Positions 47,820 to 59,372 of a stretch of DNA of 64,000 bases are shown in pieces (the stretch's first letter is position 1; each line of letters begins with the position of its first letter). Under the pieces are notes generated by a model that was not told where the DNA came from, searched no databases, and saw only the letters and a program-made list of their open reading frames with translations. The DNA comes from Physcomitrium patens (taxonomy: Eukaryota; Streptophyta; Bryopsida; Funariales; Funariaceae). The stretch covers positions 1,872,982-1,936,981 of the forward strand of contig NC_037272.1 of NCBI RefSeq assembly GCF_000002425.4. Reading direction: 5' to 3'. A program made the position numbers and the translations under genes.

Positions 47820-49052
47820 GAAAGTCCAAGTTATGGTGCTAGAGTAGATGATGACCTTGGTGGAAGTACGGAAACTAGTGAGTTTTGGGCTTCGGCCATT
47901 TCTACAATGCAAGAAGGGAAATTACCTCGAGAAGCATTATTGAGGACTACAACTACAATACGAGGTAGAACAGGTTGGAAGGATCCCGTTGAGTCTCTTT
48001 CAATTCATGCATATATTGCTAAGAGCCAACACGAAGCTTTGATGGAAGAAAAGAGACGAGGAAATTTTGATGATACTAGAGAAGGAAATTCTTCTAAGAG
48101 GCAAACTCGAGGAGACAAGGCTCGGGAGGCAGCTTCACAAGAATTGCTTGTAAAGGATACCTCAGCATCATTGGGAGAAAAAACAAAGGAGACAAAAGAT
48201 AAGGGCAAATCAATTGCTTATAAGCTACTTTCTGACATTGAAGCGGCAACAAATTTGAAAGGGGTGTTGGAAGAACGTATATTAAACGCTAAGGTGGAAT
48301 TCACATTGAAAGAAGTTTTAGGAATTACAAAGAAGGAGTTTCATGATGTTATCATTGACAGCATTAAGCGAAAGAGGCAATTAATAGGCGAACCTGGAAT
48401 GAGTCATGCTACTGATGCAAGAATATATAAAGATGAAGAAGAGGTTGATATTGGTTACAAGCAACCAACAAATGAAAAGAATGGGTATAATCAACGAGTA
48501 CGTTTCAAAGATTATAGTGATAAAGAAATGGAAACTTTGAGTCATTATACTCGAAAGCATTGGACAAGGGCAACTACTAAGATATTGGTGAAAGTAGGAG
48601 ATATAGAAGAACCAATTGTTGCTTTAGTCGACCATGGTTTTGAAATAAATCTCATGTCTAAAGATCTTTATAAGAAGCAAAAATGGCCAATTGATATGGA
48701 ACATGGATGGGCAATACGAGCAGCTAATAACACACGGGGCGAATTATATGGAGCTTGTCCAGATAACAAAATTTGGATTGGGGATATTGCGACGGAGCAA
48801 CATTTCTTTGTTCAAGATAAAACGTCTTATCCATTGATTTTAGGACAACCTTATATTACGGCAATACAGATGGAAACAAAAGTACTTGACGATGGTTCTG
48901 CTTATGCAAGGATATGTAGCGAAGATGGGAGGAAAGTTGTACAATTTCTAATAGTACCTCCTAACCATGAACGAAATCGAGATAGGTTGAAGGAGAAACC
49001 ATTGCCAAAGATTGTTGAAGGATTTAAGGATTTTGGAGAGGTACCACTGTAA
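47820..49052 (+). pseudogene. Protease region of element D
   Basis: An open frame of about 380 codons from 47907. The first two thirds are charged and unassigned (EFTLKEVLGITKKEFHDVI is recognisable as a linker common to this Gypsy type). The aspartic protease follows at about 48570-48870, with VALVDHGFEINLMS as the active-site loop (normally VDSGSEINLMS) and PLILGQPYI as the flap-side partner motif. His for Ser next to the catalytic Asp would probably impair it. The frame ends in TAA at 49052 and continues in another register. Confidence 0.75.
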
Positions 49053-51307
49053 AGCGAGATTATGGAGGTACAAAAGAGGAGGTACTCTCGCGAGATGAAG
49101 GTGCCTTTGATGCAAGTTTTATTGGTATATTGGAGAATGGAAATATTATGTATAAGAAAGTTGATGATTTTAAAAAAAAAGAAAGATAAAGATTATATAA
49201 TATTGAAGAAAAATTACGCAAGTTAGGTACATTGCAAGATGATGAGAGGATTTTAGGTGTTTATGAAGAAAATGGACTAGAAGATTTATTGGAATTGATT
49301 ACATCTATTGGGTAAGAAGAAAATGATAAGATTTTTGAGATTCATTCAAGAGAGGTTTATACCATACTTGAATCTTTTCAAGCACCAGAAGTCATTGTAG
49401 AGACGAGATATAAAACAGCAGATAAGAAGGTAAAGCTTGTTGCCGGACCATTACCAGAAGATTCTAAAGAACAAATGGGAGAAGCATCAAAAGAAGCAAG
49501 TTTAAGAGATCCAATGAGTATTGGACATCAGTTTATTAAAGAGACTTTTGAAGAATTGAAGATTGGTTCTGATGGTTCTTTATTGCCGAAGAAAATTACT
49601 TGCTTCAAAAAGATGTTGGCTAAACAAGGTAGATCATTTGCCTTCAAATCTCATGAAATTGGGTGTGTGGATCCGAATATTATAACACCTATGGTTATCT
49701 TCACTGTACTGCATGTACCTTGGAATCTAAGACTGATTCTAGTACCGAAGGCACATTTACCTAAATTGGTGGAACTATTAAAAGAAAAGATAAAGATGAA
49801 AATATTGGAACCCTCATTTGTATCGTATTCTAGTCGATGGTTTACGGTACCTAAGAAGAATGGATCACTAGGGTTTATTCAAGATATGCAACTGGTGAAT
49901 GCAGTAACTGTCAGGAATGCAGGAATTAGACCTATTATGGATGAATTTGCTGAGGCGTTTACTGGAAGGGCGATCTATTCAATGGGTGACTTGTATTCAG
50001 GTTATGATCAATTTCAACTTGCCGAAAGAAGTAGAGATATGACAACAATGAAGACACCACTTGGATTGGTTAGAATGTGCACTCTTCCTTAAGGCGCGAC
50101 CAACTCAGTTGCACATATGACGAATGGGATGAATAAGGTATTGAGAGATTTTATTTCGAAAAAGACTATGCCTTTTCTGGATGATGTTCTTATAAAAGGG
50201 TATAGAGAAGGAGACAAGGATGAAACTTTAGATACGAGGGGGTGTCGCAAATATGTTGTTGATCATATACAAGATTGTGAAAAGATTTTAACTCGGCTTG
50301 GAGAAGTTCATCTTACATTATCGGGTATGAAGTCCGTATTTGGAGTACGAGAGGTTGTGATTGTTGGACATTTATGTGGATCTTATGGAAGAAAACCAGA
50401 TCCGACTAAAGTTGATGCAATTAGAAGGATGAAAGAGGATTGTGATTCTTTAACAGAAGTTCGCAGGTTTTTGGGTGCATGTGTATTTTATCGAATCTGG
50501 ATCCCTTATTATGCTCACATAGCGGATCCATTATATGAACTATTACGCAAGGGCTATCGATTTAAATAGGAAGAAAGGCATATTTAAGCAATGCAATGAT
50601 TGAAGAAATTATTGATTTCACCTCCAATATTGAGGAAGGTTGATTATAAGTGCAATAGACCAGTGATTCTTACTGTGGATGCTAGTCTAATTGCCATTGG
50701 ATGGGCTGTGGGTCAAGATGATTCAAGTGGGAATAGATTTGCAGTTCGATTTGGAGCTAAAGTTTTAAGTATTCCTCAGCGTACATATTCGCAAGTCAAA
50801 AGAGAACTTTGGGGAGTTGTTTCAGCTATGAAAGCTGAAAAGGACTATTTGATAGGAGCAATAGTAGTAATTGAAACAGATTGCTTGCCATTGCTTGGAA
50901 TGATTATTAACTGTTCAACGCCAGATATTGCAATGTTGAGATGGATTGCTTATATTAAGTCACTAAATCTAGAATTTAAGCATGTTACTAGGAAGGACAA
51001 TTTAGTAGCAGACATGCTATCTCGAGCAAGATACGAGAGGGAGGACAAAATGGTTGAAGACATTGATGACATCGGATTGAAATTCTATTCAATATCAAAT
51101 CTCAATAGAGAAGACAAGCTATTTCTTGAAGAATCTTATGAAGGAGAATTATTGGATATTGGTCATTACTTGAATACCTTGATTAAACATGGGAATTGGT
51201 CTACAGAAAAATTCAAACAAATAAGAAAAAAAGCATATGGATTTTTACTTCGAGATGGATTCTTATGGAAGAGACCGAAGAAAGAATTGGGATGCCATAA
51301 TAAGTGA
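49053..51307 (+). pseudogene. Reverse transcriptase-RNase H of element D
   Basis: RT motifs run from about 49790: ILEPSFVSYSSRWFTVPKK, IYSMGDLYSGYDQFQ (first catalytic Asp), then a TAA at 50090 inside LPQGATNS. The second frame has MPFLDDVLIKG, the F-x-DD active site. RNase H is at 50600-51010, with LTVDASLIAIGWAVGQ, YSQVKRELWGVV, IETDCLPLL and RKDNLVADMLSRA, so the usual catalytic Asp, Glu and Asp residues are visible. Stops at 50090 and 50567 and some near 50580-50600 break the polyprotein. After 51010 the linker to integrase is open to 51307. Confidence 0.85.
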
Positions 51308-52455
51308 TAGGCAAAAAGGAAGAAAAACTTAAATTATTGAAGGAGTTTCATGATAGTTTATGGGCAGGGCATAGAGAAATCTGGGCTACTTTTGCTAAAC
51401 TCAAGGAACGATATTGGTAGAAAAATATGTATCGAGATGTGCTCTCATTTGTAGAGTCATGTAAAATCTTTCAATTGTATTCTAATATCCGACATCGAGA
51501 TGGTCTTCATCCTACGTATCCTCTGGCTATTCATTTTAAATGGGTTGTTGATTTGATTATTATGCCAGTTGGATTATGGCAGAGGAGATATTTGATCTTA
51601 GCTCGTGAAGATTTATCAAATCAAGTAGAAGGAAGAGCATTGAGGACAAAATCTACAGAGGGGATTTGTAGGTTTTTGCTTGAAGATGTCATTTGTCGCT
51701 ATGGATGCGTGGGAAAAATCACTGCAGATCGTGGAGAATTAAATGCACAAGAAGCTCGTAAGTTCTTTGAAAAATGTGGAGTTAAATTATCACTGACTAC
51801 TGCTTATAATCCAGAAGGGAATACAAAAAGCGAACGTGGTCACCCACCGATTGTGAAAGCATTAGTTAAAGCTTGTAATGGAAAAGTTAAAGAGTGGCCA
51901 CGACTTTTGTCATTTGCATTATGGGTTGATCGAACAACACATAGTTCGGTGACTGGATATATGCTAGTAGAACTTATGACAGGTCGAAAATCAATTATGT
52001 TGATTGAAGAAAAGGTACTTACTTGGAGTATGCTACCATGGGAAGATGGATTGACAAGAGAAGAACTTCTAGCTATTAGGATTCGACAATTGGAACAAAG
52101 ATCGGAAGATGTACAAATAGCATTGGAAAGGTTAAAAAGTGTAAGGTTACAAAACAAGGCACAATTCGATAAGCAACATCGATTGAGACCTAAAGCAATC
52201 GAGGAAGGTGACTGGATACTTGTTTATGACAATTGTCTGGATAATCAACATAGTACTTTGCAAAATTTTTTAAAACGTTGGTTTGGACCATATGTAGTAA
52301 CAATTGTTCATGATAATGCGACTTACTCATTACAGGAGTTAGATGGTACAAAATTGAAAATACCAATTACAGGGAAGCGAGTAAAAATATTTAAACGAAG
52401 ACATGCAGAGATGAATATGGAGGACCTTAATGAAGGTAAAGAGATTTCGCAGTGA
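51308..52455 (+). pseudogene. Integrase of element D
   Basis: The zinc-binding start (FHDSLWAGHRE) precedes a TAG at 51418. The long frame from 51427 has SCKIFQLY, where the second zinc Cys is Phe. It then has VDLIIMP (first Asp), KITADRGELNA (second Asp) and EGNTKSERGHPPIVKAL (catalytic Glu kept). The C-terminal GDWILVY..., LKRWFGPYVV region is the usual Gypsy GPY-type DNA-binding tail. The ERGH-PIVKAL signature marks a Gypsy group that I associate with fungi and seed-free plants. No chromodomain is present. Confidence 0.85.
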
Positions 52456-52570
52456 GAAGATGAAAGTGATTTGGATAATGAAGGAGACAAAGTCGAACTA
52501 GACAAAGACGTAGAGAATATATTCTAAATCAAATAGCAATTGGATAAATTGGTGCATACCGGAAGATGCA

Positions 52571-52589
52571 CAGGTTCAGAGAGGGTGGA
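52571..52589 (+). other. Polypurine tract of element D
   Basis: AGGTTCAGAGAGGGTGGA lies immediately before the 3' LTR, the normal place for plus-strand priming. Confidence 0.65.
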
Positions 52590-53796
52590 TGTCGTGTTGT
52601 AACACGAGTATACTGTAAAAATATAAAGAAAGGGGACTTTTATTAATGTTCAGTTACCTTGAATATTGGGAGCAACGACCAATTTCAATGCAAATACTGA
52701 GAGGCTAGGGTCAGTCACCCCATTACAGTCAGCCGAGGCATACTGAAATGCTCCATTCGATTCCAATAACGGGAGTCAACAGAAAGGAAAAGAACCAATT
52801 CAACGAAGGGTGAGCCTGGTTCAAAGAGCCAATTAGATCCAATTTCAAGACATCCAATCCAGGTCCTATTACGGGACTCTTACCCAATATGAGACCTGAC
52901 TTGGTCGGGCAACCCAATGCGGATCAATTACGGGAACATCTAGGTCTTACTACGAGTCTGTTAGCCAATATGAGACCTGAATTGGTCGGGCGACTCAATG
53001 TGGTTCCGATTACGGGGGTTCCGATTCCGTTTTAGGTTGTTTTATCTTTTGTGCCATTCCGGGAATGTCCTTTCGGTAAAAGGATCTCTTAAAGGTAAAA
53101 ATGGAAGAGAGAACTCTGACGGCAGAGCCAATTCTGGATCCAAGATGAAAGATTGAAGAAATTCAGAGGCTAGGGTTTGAAAGAAGGGAGTATTAGGATT
53201 AAAGGGGAGGATAGGTTAAGAAATGAAGGAGAGAGAAGAAGGTTTTAGAAGGGTCAGAGAGCTAGCTTCATGCTTCGGGGCGGGGAAAAAAGATAGAGAA
53301 TTGGTTTTTTTATCTTCATAGGATTTTGGGAAGACTGAGGCAATCATTGTTGAAGTCAGTGTTGTATTGGTGAATCGGGATTTTAATGAAGTGGGTGTGA
53401 TTACTCTTGATTGTTTTGTGAAATCGAGTTACGTCTGTGATGAAGAATTAAAAGGGTGTCTATAGGATTGAGTATGCGGAGTGAATGAAATTTATTAGGT
53501 TAATCTAATGAGACAGTCAGTGGATACAAGATCGTGAGTATAAAGCGGTATCGAAGATTAACAGTTTGGATTGTTTGGGGTTCTCTGTAACGTCTAGAGA
53601 CCTACCGGCTGGGATAAAAAGGATTTCAGCGAGCAGTCAAAGGACATCCGTATAGATTTTACGATATATTCTTGTAGTTGTTTATATTCCAACAGTTAAA
53701 AACTGATAAACTGCTTGAATATTAGCGAATCTCCATACTACCTTCTACAGTCAGACGCTCGGCGCATTCTCGAGCAAGAAAGCACGTAATATGACA
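52590..53796 (+). repeat. 3' LTR of element D
   Basis: 1207 bp, colinear with the 5' LTR. It is followed by ATGC, the slightly changed copy of the ACGC target duplication. Confidence 0.92.
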
Positions 53797-54463
53797 ATGC
53801 TTCTTTCAGATTCAGCATTATCATGGTTTTCATCTTTTCTTGAACGACGAGATCCAATATTGGATAATCTAGAGGCTTTTTTGGCAAAGTTTTGATCCAT
53901 GTATGGAGAACATGATGCAATTCGTGTTGCAACCAATAAGATCCATATTTTACAACAAGGCAATCGATCAGTAATATTATATGCTTCACAATTTTGACAA
54001 CTTGCAACTGATATCAAGTAGAATGATGCTGCACTTATTAGTCAATTTTTCTACGGATTACAATATGAGGTAAAAAAATTAATGCTCAACTTACCTGATC
54101 TTCAAACATTGAGTCAAGCAATTGACTTTGCTGTGAAGTGCGACAATCGTCTTTTTGAATTTCAATCTGAGAACCGTACAAGTACACCTCAACATTACTA
54201 TAATTCAATGGCAATACCAACAACTCTTCAACACATACATTCGGAAGTAGAGGATATGCAAATTGATGCAGTACGTTTCAAACCTCTTACTGAGCAAGAA
54301 AAGGCTCGTCATCGCCAAGAAGGATTATGTTTATATTGTGGAGAATCAAAACACATTGCCCAACATTGTCCAAAGAAATGATGCAATCACAAAATGAGGA
54401 GTATGGCTGTGAAAGAAGACAATATGTCAAAAAACGAGTTTGTTGAGCTACAATAGGGACCGT

Positions 54464-55787
54464 TGTCTTATTATGTATTGTCTTGTTCGGGAATACACTG
54501 GGTATCTCACTGTGGAAGGTATAGTTGTTTTTGCAAATAACAAAGAAACTCTAATAGATTTTATCCATGTATGAAGAATATAATTGAAATATCAATTTCT
54601 AAGTATTTAAAAACACTCCTCATAGTCATTTTAACCATACAATATTCCAATTGCTTTATTTCTTTTATAATTAAGTTATTTTTGTTTTTCTTAACAAGCC
54701 CTAACCATAGCTAGTGAGCTTTGACAAGCTGTAACTTTTGATCCAACCGTCCACTTAGTGTGAAATTTTGCACCCAAATACCAGTATAAGCCTTCTATAT
54801 GCTCAAAAAATTTCAGCCCAACCCAACTTATAGATTGCAAGAAAACGCCCAAAAACCGCACTAATGACACTCGGCCACAACCTTGAAATTTGATGTAGAA
54901 ACTCCAGAAGTGATTTCTCCTTTGTCAACTATTAATTCCAGCTCAAAATTGAATAGCCACTTGATCTCCAAATCTTCTATTACCAAGCCAAAAATTACAT
55001 TGATCCAACTAGTAGATCTTCAGATATCACAGAAACCCTATCCAATCCTAGACTGCCAACTTCCGACAACCCTTTGTACTAAAACCCAGATATCTCTTGA
55101 TTGCATCGTTAGATTAATACAAATTTTTGTATACACTTAGCACACCCAACTATCCAGACAATACCAAATTTTGACCTATAGATGCTACACGACTTGCACA
55201 AACCGATTGAGAATGCAAACCATCAATGTTTTATATAAAATCCGAAACACCAAAATAAACACTGACTTTGAGCAGCGATTGCTCTCTCCTCACAAACCCT
55301 AATGAAACCAAACTAGTGACCTTGAAAAGAGCTTGAAGCTAGCTCTTTGATTCAAAAACCTGATCTGAAAAAAACCCCCTTATTTTGCCCTAGGCGGCCG
55401 TTTTAGTGGTTGGAGGTCGGATTTCGACCCTATCTCATATCCGGCCGACCCCCGGATATCAATCTAATCTATCCTAGTGGTTTTATAGCCCGATCCTACC
55501 CTCAACTTAACCCTAGTATCAACCATGCTAATAAATTATCTTTTTTATCCTTTCTTTACCATTTTATGGCCTTTCTAAGGCCAAAAAAAAAGTTACTACA
55601 GCCTAGAAGGTAAAATTACTAACTAGTTTTTATCTACTAGCTATTAAGTGAAGAAAATAGGATTAGAGGCTTTTATAAAAGCCTTGTAAAATATATTGAA
55701 TGCTTATTGAACCATGATAATAGAATATTAATTAAAATATCATTTTTTTGTCATATTTTCACCATATAGTCGTGTCACAACACGACA
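54464..55787 (-). mobile_element. Solo LTR related to element D, reverse orientation
   Basis: A 1324-bp non-coding block bounded by identical CCGT (54460-54463 and 55788-55791). Read on the minus strand it starts TGTCGTGTTGTGACACGACT and ends ATACATAATAAGACA. These ends align with the D LTR start (TGTCGTGTTGTAATACGAGT) and end (GCACATAATACGACA). It interrupts copy E between gag and protease. The other chromovirus copies read straight through this point (GGGATTGTGCAACTCG in C), confirming an insertion. A TATA-like element is visible near 55230-55238. Confidence 0.85.
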
Positions 55788-56287
55788 CCGTGCGGTTGGA
55801 ACCTTGCACAACATCTAGTAAAGGTCCTATTCTCTCCTCAGAGCCCTCTCTTTGTTTTACATTAAATGTTATTTTAGGACCTAAACATTACAAAGTCTCT
55901 GCCTTATTAGATTCAAGAGCCTCAGCGTATTTTTTAGATGAAGAATTTACTAAAAGACATAGCATATCTTTATTAAAGAAAACTAAACATGTTCATGTAG
56001 AAGTCATAGATAGTCGTCCATTGTCTTCTGAAGATATTACTCACAAAATCCTTCCTATAGAAGTAATAATCAATGGTCATAATAGTTTTGTAGTATTTAA
56101 TATCATTAGATTTCCCTCTAATCCAGTCATTTTAGGTTTATCGTGGTTAGAAAAATACAACCCTCAAATAGATTGGATTTCTTGAACACTTACTTTCTCT
56201 AAAAGTATAATTAACAGTGTAGTTAATCAAGTAGAGAGTCATAAGTCCAGTTCAATTAAACCCATATTTATAGGTACAAAAGCTTTC
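55788..56287 (+). pseudogene. Protease of chromovirus copy E
   Basis: The frame runs from the insertion boundary with EPCTTSSKGPILSS, then ALLDSRASAYFLDEEF, which aligns with the DSGA active-site loop but has Arg in place of Gly. HVEVIDSRP, LPIEVIINGHNSF and LGLSWLEKYNPQIDW follow. A TGA at 56183 interrupts the otherwise continuous pol frame. An Arg at this place should disable the protease unless it is supplied in trans. Confidence 0.85.
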
Positions 56288-57829
56288 TTGCATGCTGCTA
56301 TGAAAGAATCACCATATATTATTTATGCCACACCCGTTTCTACTAGTGAAAAGACTTCAAGTGGCATTCCACGCCAATATCAAGAATTTCAAGATGTATT
56401 TGAAAAAAAGAATGCGGATACACTCCCGGAACATCGTCCCTATGATTGCTCAATTGACCTTCAAAAAGGAGCACAACTGCCATTCGGACCAATCTACAGT
56501 TTATCACAAAATGAGTTGGCTAAACTCAAGGAGTATATTGAAGAAAATCTAGCCAAGAATTTTATACACCATTCTAAATCTCCGGTAGGAGCTCCAATTC
56601 TATTTGTGAAGAAAAAAGATGGATCATTGCGGATGTGTGTTGATTATCGAGGACTCAACAAGATTACCATCAAAAATAGGTATCTACTATCTTTAATATC
56701 TAGACTTCTTGATCAACTGAATCAAGCTAAGATCTATACAAAAATAGATCTTCGGGGAGCATACAATCTAGTATGCATCAAAAAAGGAGATGAATGGAAG
56801 ACTGCGTTTCGAACTAGATATGGACATTTTGAATACAACGTCATGCCTTTTGGACTTACAAATGCACCAGCAACTTTTCAACATCTAATGAATGATGTTT
56901 TTCGAGAGTTTTTGGATGATTTTGTGGTCTGTTATGTAGACGACATCTTGATCTATTCTAAGAATTTAGAAGAACATGAACTTCATGTTCGTCGTGTGTT
57001 ACAAAAATTAAGAGATGCAGGACTCCATGCCAAGATAGAAAAGTGTGTATTCCACACTACTCAAGTCGATTTCTTAGGTTATATCATTTCAAATGATGGA
57101 CTTATGATGGATCCTAAGAAAGTTCAAACTATTATAGACTGGAAGATCCCAAAAACGGTAAGAGATGTCCAATATTTTTTGGGATTTGCCAATTACTATC
57201 GGATCTTCATCAAAGACTTCTCTCGAGTTGCAGCTCTACTTATACATTTGACTTGTAAAGACAAACTCCAATGGAATCAAGAAGCAGAAGTTGCTTTTGA
57301 ATCTTTGAAGACAACATTTGTTTTTGCACCAATCTTGTATCGTGTTGATTTTTCCAAAGCATTCTTTATGGAAACAGATGCATCGAACTTTGCTCTAGGT
57401 GCGGTTTTATCACAAATGGGAATAGATGATAAACTTCATCCAGTAGCCTTTCATTCAAGAAAATTCTTAGCAACAGAAATCAATTATGAGATCCACGACA
57501 AAGAACTTCTTGCAATTGTCGATTCTTTTCAAGAATGGCGTCATTATCTAGAAGGCACTTCCAATCCAGTCACCGTATATACGGATCACAAGAACCTCGA
57601 ATATTTTATATTAACACGTGTATTAAATCGTCGCCAAGCTCGTTGAAGCATGTCTTTATCAAGATTCGAGTTCATCATCACTTATCGGCTAAGAAAATAA
57701 CAAGGTTTGTCCGATGCCTTGTCTAGATGTTCTTATCTTGTACCAAAAGAAGAAGATGCAGCTTTTGAGCAACAAAGAATGGTTCTCTTGAAGCCGGAGC
57801 AATTTCACCTTCGAGCAATAAAATGAACA
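56288..57829 (+). pseudogene. RT-RNase H of chromovirus copy E
   Basis: Uninterrupted for 452 codons. RT motifs: SPVGAPILFVKKKDGS, RMCVDYRGLN, YTKIDLRGAYN (first Asp), YGHFEYNVMPFGLTNAP and CYVDDILIYSK (catalytic YVDD intact), then FLGYIIS. The connection FLGFANYYR is followed by RNase H with METDASNFALGAVL, HDKELLAIVDS and VYTDHKNLEYF, so the catalytic Asp, Glu and Asp are kept. A TGA at 57644, a TAA near 57695 and a TGA at 57824 break the same frame before integrase. This is the best preserved enzyme part in the window. Confidence 0.92.
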
Positions 57830-59257
57830 TTGACTGTTGATTTAAATTTTTTTAAGCAAGTCCAGTTAAGTATGTCTTCAGACCCTCTTGTTCATGATAT
57901 CAAGAATAATTCTTCTAAATCTCATGATCCCTCTAAATTTGAATTCAAGAACAACCTACTCTATTTCAAAGGACGCCTATATGTTCCAGAAAAAGAAGCA
58001 CGTTTACAAGTTCTTCAAGCTCGTCACGACTTCCCAGCAGCAGAACATTTTGGATATAATAAGACTTTAGAGCTGATATCTAGGAATTTTTGGTGGCCTC
58101 AAATGTGGAAGGCACTTAAAGATTTTGTACAATCATGTGATGTTTGCTCAAGATCGAAAACTCCTCGTCATCGACCTTTTAGACTTCTTCAGCCATTACC
58201 CATTCCAGAACAACCATGGTCTTCTGTTTCTATGGACTTCATCATGGATCTTCCAATCTTAGGTTCTTATGACTCTATATTTGTAATAGTAGATCGTTTT
58301 ACCAAGATGGTATATTTTGTACCATGTACAAAATCTATCACAGGTGAAGAAACAGCTAAGCTCTTTCTTGACAATATCTATCGCTATTATGGATTATCCA
58401 AAGATATTATATCAGATAGGGGAACTCAATTTGTATCAAGTTTTTGGCGGACTCTTTTGAAGATTTTAAAAGTAGATATAAAACTATCTTTGGCATTCCA
58501 TCCTCAAATTGATGGACAAATAAAGTGTGTTAATCAAGTTTTGGAGCAATATTTAAGATGTACCATTAATTACCAACAATATGATTGGACAACTCTTTTT
58601 CCATTGGCAGAGTTTGCTTACAATAACACGATACATTCTTCTACAAAACAAACACCTTTCTTTGCTAATTATGGTTATCATCCACGACTTGATACTTTTG
58701 ACTTTTTAAAAGTTGATAATCCTGCTGCGAAAGATTTGGCAATTCATTTATCAGAGCTACATGCAACAATGAAGGCGCAGTTAAAAGAGGCTCAAGAACA
58801 ACAAAAGGTCAATGCGGATGTCTATCGAAAGGAACAACCATCATTCATCTTGGGTGATAAGGTATGGCTACTTCGTCGCAATATCAAGACCACTCGTCCT
58901 TGTGACAAGTTGGACTATCGAAGGCTACGACCATTTTCTATTTCTGCACAAATCAATCTAGTTGCATATCGTTTACATCTACCAAAGTCAATGAAAATCT
59001 ATCTAGTATTCCACGTGTCTCTTCTTGAACCATACAAGATAGTGGACATACGAAGAAGACGACAAGCTCCACCTCCTCCTATAGAAGTGGACAATAATGA
59101 AGAGTTTGAAGTAGAAGAAGTCTTAGATTCAAGGCGGCGTCGAAATAAATTAAAATATATTATCCATTGGCACGGATATGGTATTAGTGAACGCACATGG
59201 GAGCCAATAAAGAATCTTGTAAATGCAACAAAGGCGGTGGAGGCTTTTCATCGATGA
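57830..59257 (+). pseudogene. Integrase with chromodomain, chromovirus copy E
   Basis: Open for 475 codons. Order: linker, HHCC zinc finger (RHDFPAAEHFGYN ... SCDVCSRSK), catalytic core with SMDFIMDLP (Asp) and IISDRGTQFVSSFW (Asp), then HPQIDGQIKCVNQVLEQY, where the usual TERVNQ has become IKCVNQ, so the catalytic Glu is Lys. The C-terminal part has GDKVWLLRRNI and ends with a chromodomain (EFEVEEVLDSRRRR, YIIHWHGYGISERTWEP). Chromodomains steer insertion to marked chromatin. Loss of the Glu means that this copy cannot integrate by itself. Confidence 0.92.
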
Positions 59258-59372
59258 TATCCATCAAAATCAAGATAAAAACCTTCTTTATAAAAGAAAC
59301 AACATCTAGGCAAGATAACATTCTACTTTCAATTCTTGTTCGTAGCTTCTTTGTAGTAGTGACACTCAAGAG

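Larger units (their letters stand above)
45414..53796 (+). mobile_element. Gypsy element D nested in gag of copy E
   Basis: Two LTRs of about 1.2 kb (45414-46621 and 52590-53796) begin TGTCGTGTTG and end ACGACA or ATGACA. The flanking 4-bp repeats are ACGC (45410-45413) and ATGC (53797-53800). Inside are gag with a zinc knuckle, protease, RT, RNase H and integrase in Gypsy order. No chromodomain is seen. The family is distinct from the chromovirus: GC content is higher, LTRs are longer and the integrase has an ERGH motif. The coding region has several stops and frameshifts, so it is not autonomous. Confidence 0.92.
45080..54381 (+). pseudogene. Chromovirus gag (copy E), split by element D
   Basis: The frame starts with an ATG at 45080 and continues through MHQLNLPPQGATR and KKFDGTRSKF to the insertion at 45413. 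It resumes at 53797 with SALSWFSSFLERRD and ends with a CCHC zinc knuckle CLYCGESKHIAQHC (about 54331-54372). Gag forms the particle and the knuckle binds RNA. In-frame stops TAA at 45104, TGA after SKF, and later TGA, TGA and TAG can each come from CAA, CGA or TGG by one transition. The frame is continuous across the insertion when one target duplication is counted. Confidence 0.85.
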
